64,000 nucleotides of DNA, taken from assembly GCA_019359375.1 (NCBI GenBank), contig JAHHHL010000001.1, forward strand, positions 248,001 through 312,000, in the 5' to 3' direction. Numbering within the stretch: the first letter of the stretch is position 1; each line of letters begins with the position of its first letter. Source of the DNA: Lyngbya sp. HA4199-MV5 (lineage in GTDB: Bacteria > Cyanobacteriota > Cyanobacteriia > Leptolyngbyales > Leptolyngbyaceae). Under the pieces are notes generated by a model. It was not told the DNA's origin and searched no databases. It saw only the letters and a program-made list of their open reading frames with translations. Shown here one piece after another: positions 62,560-64,000 of the stretch. The translations under genes and the position numbers were made by a program.

Positions 62560-64000
62560 ATGCACTACTTCGTCACCAACCCTGTGTCTAAGCGGCAAAG
62601 TTCACGCATCTGGCTGTTGCTGCTGGCTGGATGTACTATGCTGACCGTGCTCGATCGTGGGCAATCAGCAGCCGTTGCTCAAACGGTTTCTGCCGCTGAC
62701 TTTGCAACACCGAATCTTGCGTCTCCCATTGCGGCGGCACCCATCCAACAAAGCAGTATGACTCAAACTGTTCTGCTGGTTGATTCTACGACGGGCAATG
62801 ATGCTACAGCGGATGGGAGCGATCGCGCCCCGTTTAAGACGATTACCCAGGCGTTGCAGGTGGCTCAGGCAGGGACGATCGTGCTGTTGTCGCCAGGGAC
62901 GTATAGCCAGGAGACGGGTGAACGATTGCCGCTGCGCCTCAAGCCGGATGTGACGGTGCAGGGTAATCCGGAAACGCGGGGTCAGGGCATTGTCATTCAG
63001 GGGAGTGGGTTCATTCTGAGTCCAGCCTTTGCGCGGCAGAAGGTGACGATCGTCGGAGCCGATCGCGCCATTCTCTCTGGGGTGACGGTGAAGAATCCCG
63101 ATCCGCAGGGCTACGGCGTGTGGATTGAGTCCACCAATCCCGCTATTCTGGACAGTACGTTTACTGAAAGTGGGCACGATGGCATCTCCGTCATGGGCAA
63201 CGGTGCGCCGCTGATTCGCAACAACTATTTCTACCAGAACGGGGCGAATGGCATCACGATTTACGGCACGTCCCAGTCCGAGGTGCGGGAGAATATCTTT
63301 GAGCAGACGGGGTTTGCCATCAACGTGAACCAGAAGGCAACGCCGCTGCTGGTCGGCAATCGCATCACCCAAAATAAAGACGGCATTGTGGTGCAGGCAA
63401 GCGCACAGCCGATTTTGCAAGGCAATTCGGTAGAGGGAAACCAGCGGGATGGGTTGGTGGCGATCGGTCGGGCGCGTCCCAATTTGGGCACGGCTGCTGC
63501 ACCAGGGGCAAACTCCTTTCGCAACAACGGTCAGTTTGATGTGAATGTGAAAGGGTCAAGCCAGCAAATTCCAGCGTTTGGCAATGATCTGGAGAAAACC
63601 AGCGGCACGCTCGACTTAGCAGGCACCAGTCTGGGAGCGGCATCACCCGGTGCTGCTACGCTGTGGTCTGCTACAAACCCATCTTCTGGGAGCAGTCGGC
63701 TAGTGGCGCTCTCGGCAGGACAGCGATCGCCCACCAGTGCCGAAAAATCGACTTCCGAAAGCAAGACCCTTCCAGTCCGCGCCCAGAAGCTATCCACGCC
63801 CACCACGATCGCGTCCACCAGTCAGACCATTCCGTTTGGGCAACGCTTAGAAGACGACCGGCTGGATGGAAGCAGTTCTACCCCTCAACCATTGCAACCG
63901 ACAGCGGACAGCGGCTCAGCCCCCAGTGGCATCTCAGCGTCAGCCTTTCCAGTGCCTGCGGCTCAGCCATCGGTGTCATCCAATCGCCCGATCGTGCCTG
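62560..64000 (+). CDS. Secreted parallel beta-helix (DUF1565) protein, 3' end beyond the window
   Basis: An exported repeat protein, open to the last base of the window. From ATG 62560 the N-terminus MHYFVTNPVSKRQSSRIWLL has a signal sequence with a likely cleavage near AVAQT. A DUF1565/right-handed beta-helix follows: DRAPFKTITQALQVAQAGTI, then GTYSQETGERLPLRLKPDVT, IVGADRAILSGVTVKNPDPQ, GHDGISVMGNGAPLIRNNYF and repeated IxxNxIxxN-type turns. The C-terminal part is Ser/Pro/Thr-rich. Longest frame begins at 62482. Probably a surface carbohydrate-binding or carbohydrate-active protein. Confidence 0.88.
   Translation, partial: MHYFVTNPVSKRQSSRIWLLLLAGCTMLTVLDRGQSAAVAQTVSAADFATPNLASPIAAAPIQQSSMTQTVLLVDSTTGNDATADGSDRAPFKTITQALQVAQAGTIVLLSPGTYSQETGERLPLRLKPDVTVQGNPETRGQGIVIQGSGFILSPAFARQKVTIVGADRAILSGVTVKNPDPQGYGVWIESTNPAILDSTFTESGHDGISVMGNGAPLIRNNYFYQNGANGITIYGTSQSEVRENIFEQTGFAINVNQKATPLLVGNRITQNKDGIVVQASAQPILQGNSVEGNQRDGLVAIGRARPNLGTAAAPGANSFRNNGQFDVNVKGSSQQIPAFGNDLEKTSGTLDLAGTSLGAASPGAATLWSATNPSSGSSRLVALSAGQRSPTSAEKSTSESKTLPVRAQKLSTPTTIASTSQTIPFGQRLEDDRLDGSSSTPQPLQPTADSGSAPSGISASAFPVPAAQPSVSSNRPIVP

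Overview
The window comes from a cyanobacterial chromosome, probably a filamentous non-heterocystous lineage of the Leptolyngbya/Oscillatoria kind. The evidence is psbI (photosystem II), a CpcS-type phycobiliprotein lyase, a CGLD27/Ycf36-family protein, an HpsE-like glycosyltransferase, a transaldolase with C-terminal EF hands, sucrose-phosphate phosphatase, very frequent HIP1-type GCGATCGC octamers, and several dispersed intergenic repeat families typical of large cyanobacterial genomes. The lineage below phylum level is inference. No rRNA, tRNA, CRISPR array, prophage or complete insertion sequence was recognised.

Layout. 0.7-9.6 kb: thioredoxin-like protein, tal-glgP (sugar phosphate and glycogen metabolism), a histidine phosphatase, an HtrA/Deg protease, peptide deformylase and a small TSUP permease. 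9.7-13.4 kb: a toxin-antitoxin island entirely on the minus strand (HepT/MntA, MazF-like pair, VapBC with a frameshifted toxin, an AT-rich unknown gene, BrnT pair), with a ~70-bp repeat upstream of three modules. 13.4-24.8 kb: fused peptide ABC-transporter ATPase, asparaginase, CGLD27, LivJ- and LivH-like transport genes, HicAB-like pair and three Uma2 genes. 24.9-32.2 kb: housekeeping genes (serS, a beta-lactamase-fold protein, rseP, nth, rpsN, ada). 32.6-42.8 kb: gmd, cpcS, a DUF3769 outer-membrane protein, psbI and two glycosyltransferases. 43-52.5 kb: a giant TPR protein, a Panacea-type pair, sucrose-phosphate phosphatase, VapBC, ruvA and a membrane P-loop NTPase with TPRs preceded by a 21-bp repeat array. 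52.6-59.6 kb: clpC, rimI, lysA, cdaA, uppS. 59.7-64 kb: a broken antitoxin/PIN pair, a lipoprotein/SH3 pair apparently split by a frameshift, and a parallel beta-helix exoprotein cut by the window end.

The most interesting signals are not ordinary genes. (1) A ~129-bp MITE-like element with termini TAGGG..TGTCATCAATTA is present in four full copies and one fragment; in two copies removing the element plus one TA reconstructs plausible empty sites. (2) A ~70-bp repeat punctuates consecutive TA modules. (3) Low-complexity intergenic repeat sequence has entered rimI and lysA in frame, adding about 92 and 49 residues to conserved enzymes. (4) A precisely 21-bp periodic array precedes an NTPase-TPR gene. 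(5) A T7 run joins a lipoprotein and an SH3 protein in the -1 frame. All functional statements rest on motif recognition by eye; no database search was run.
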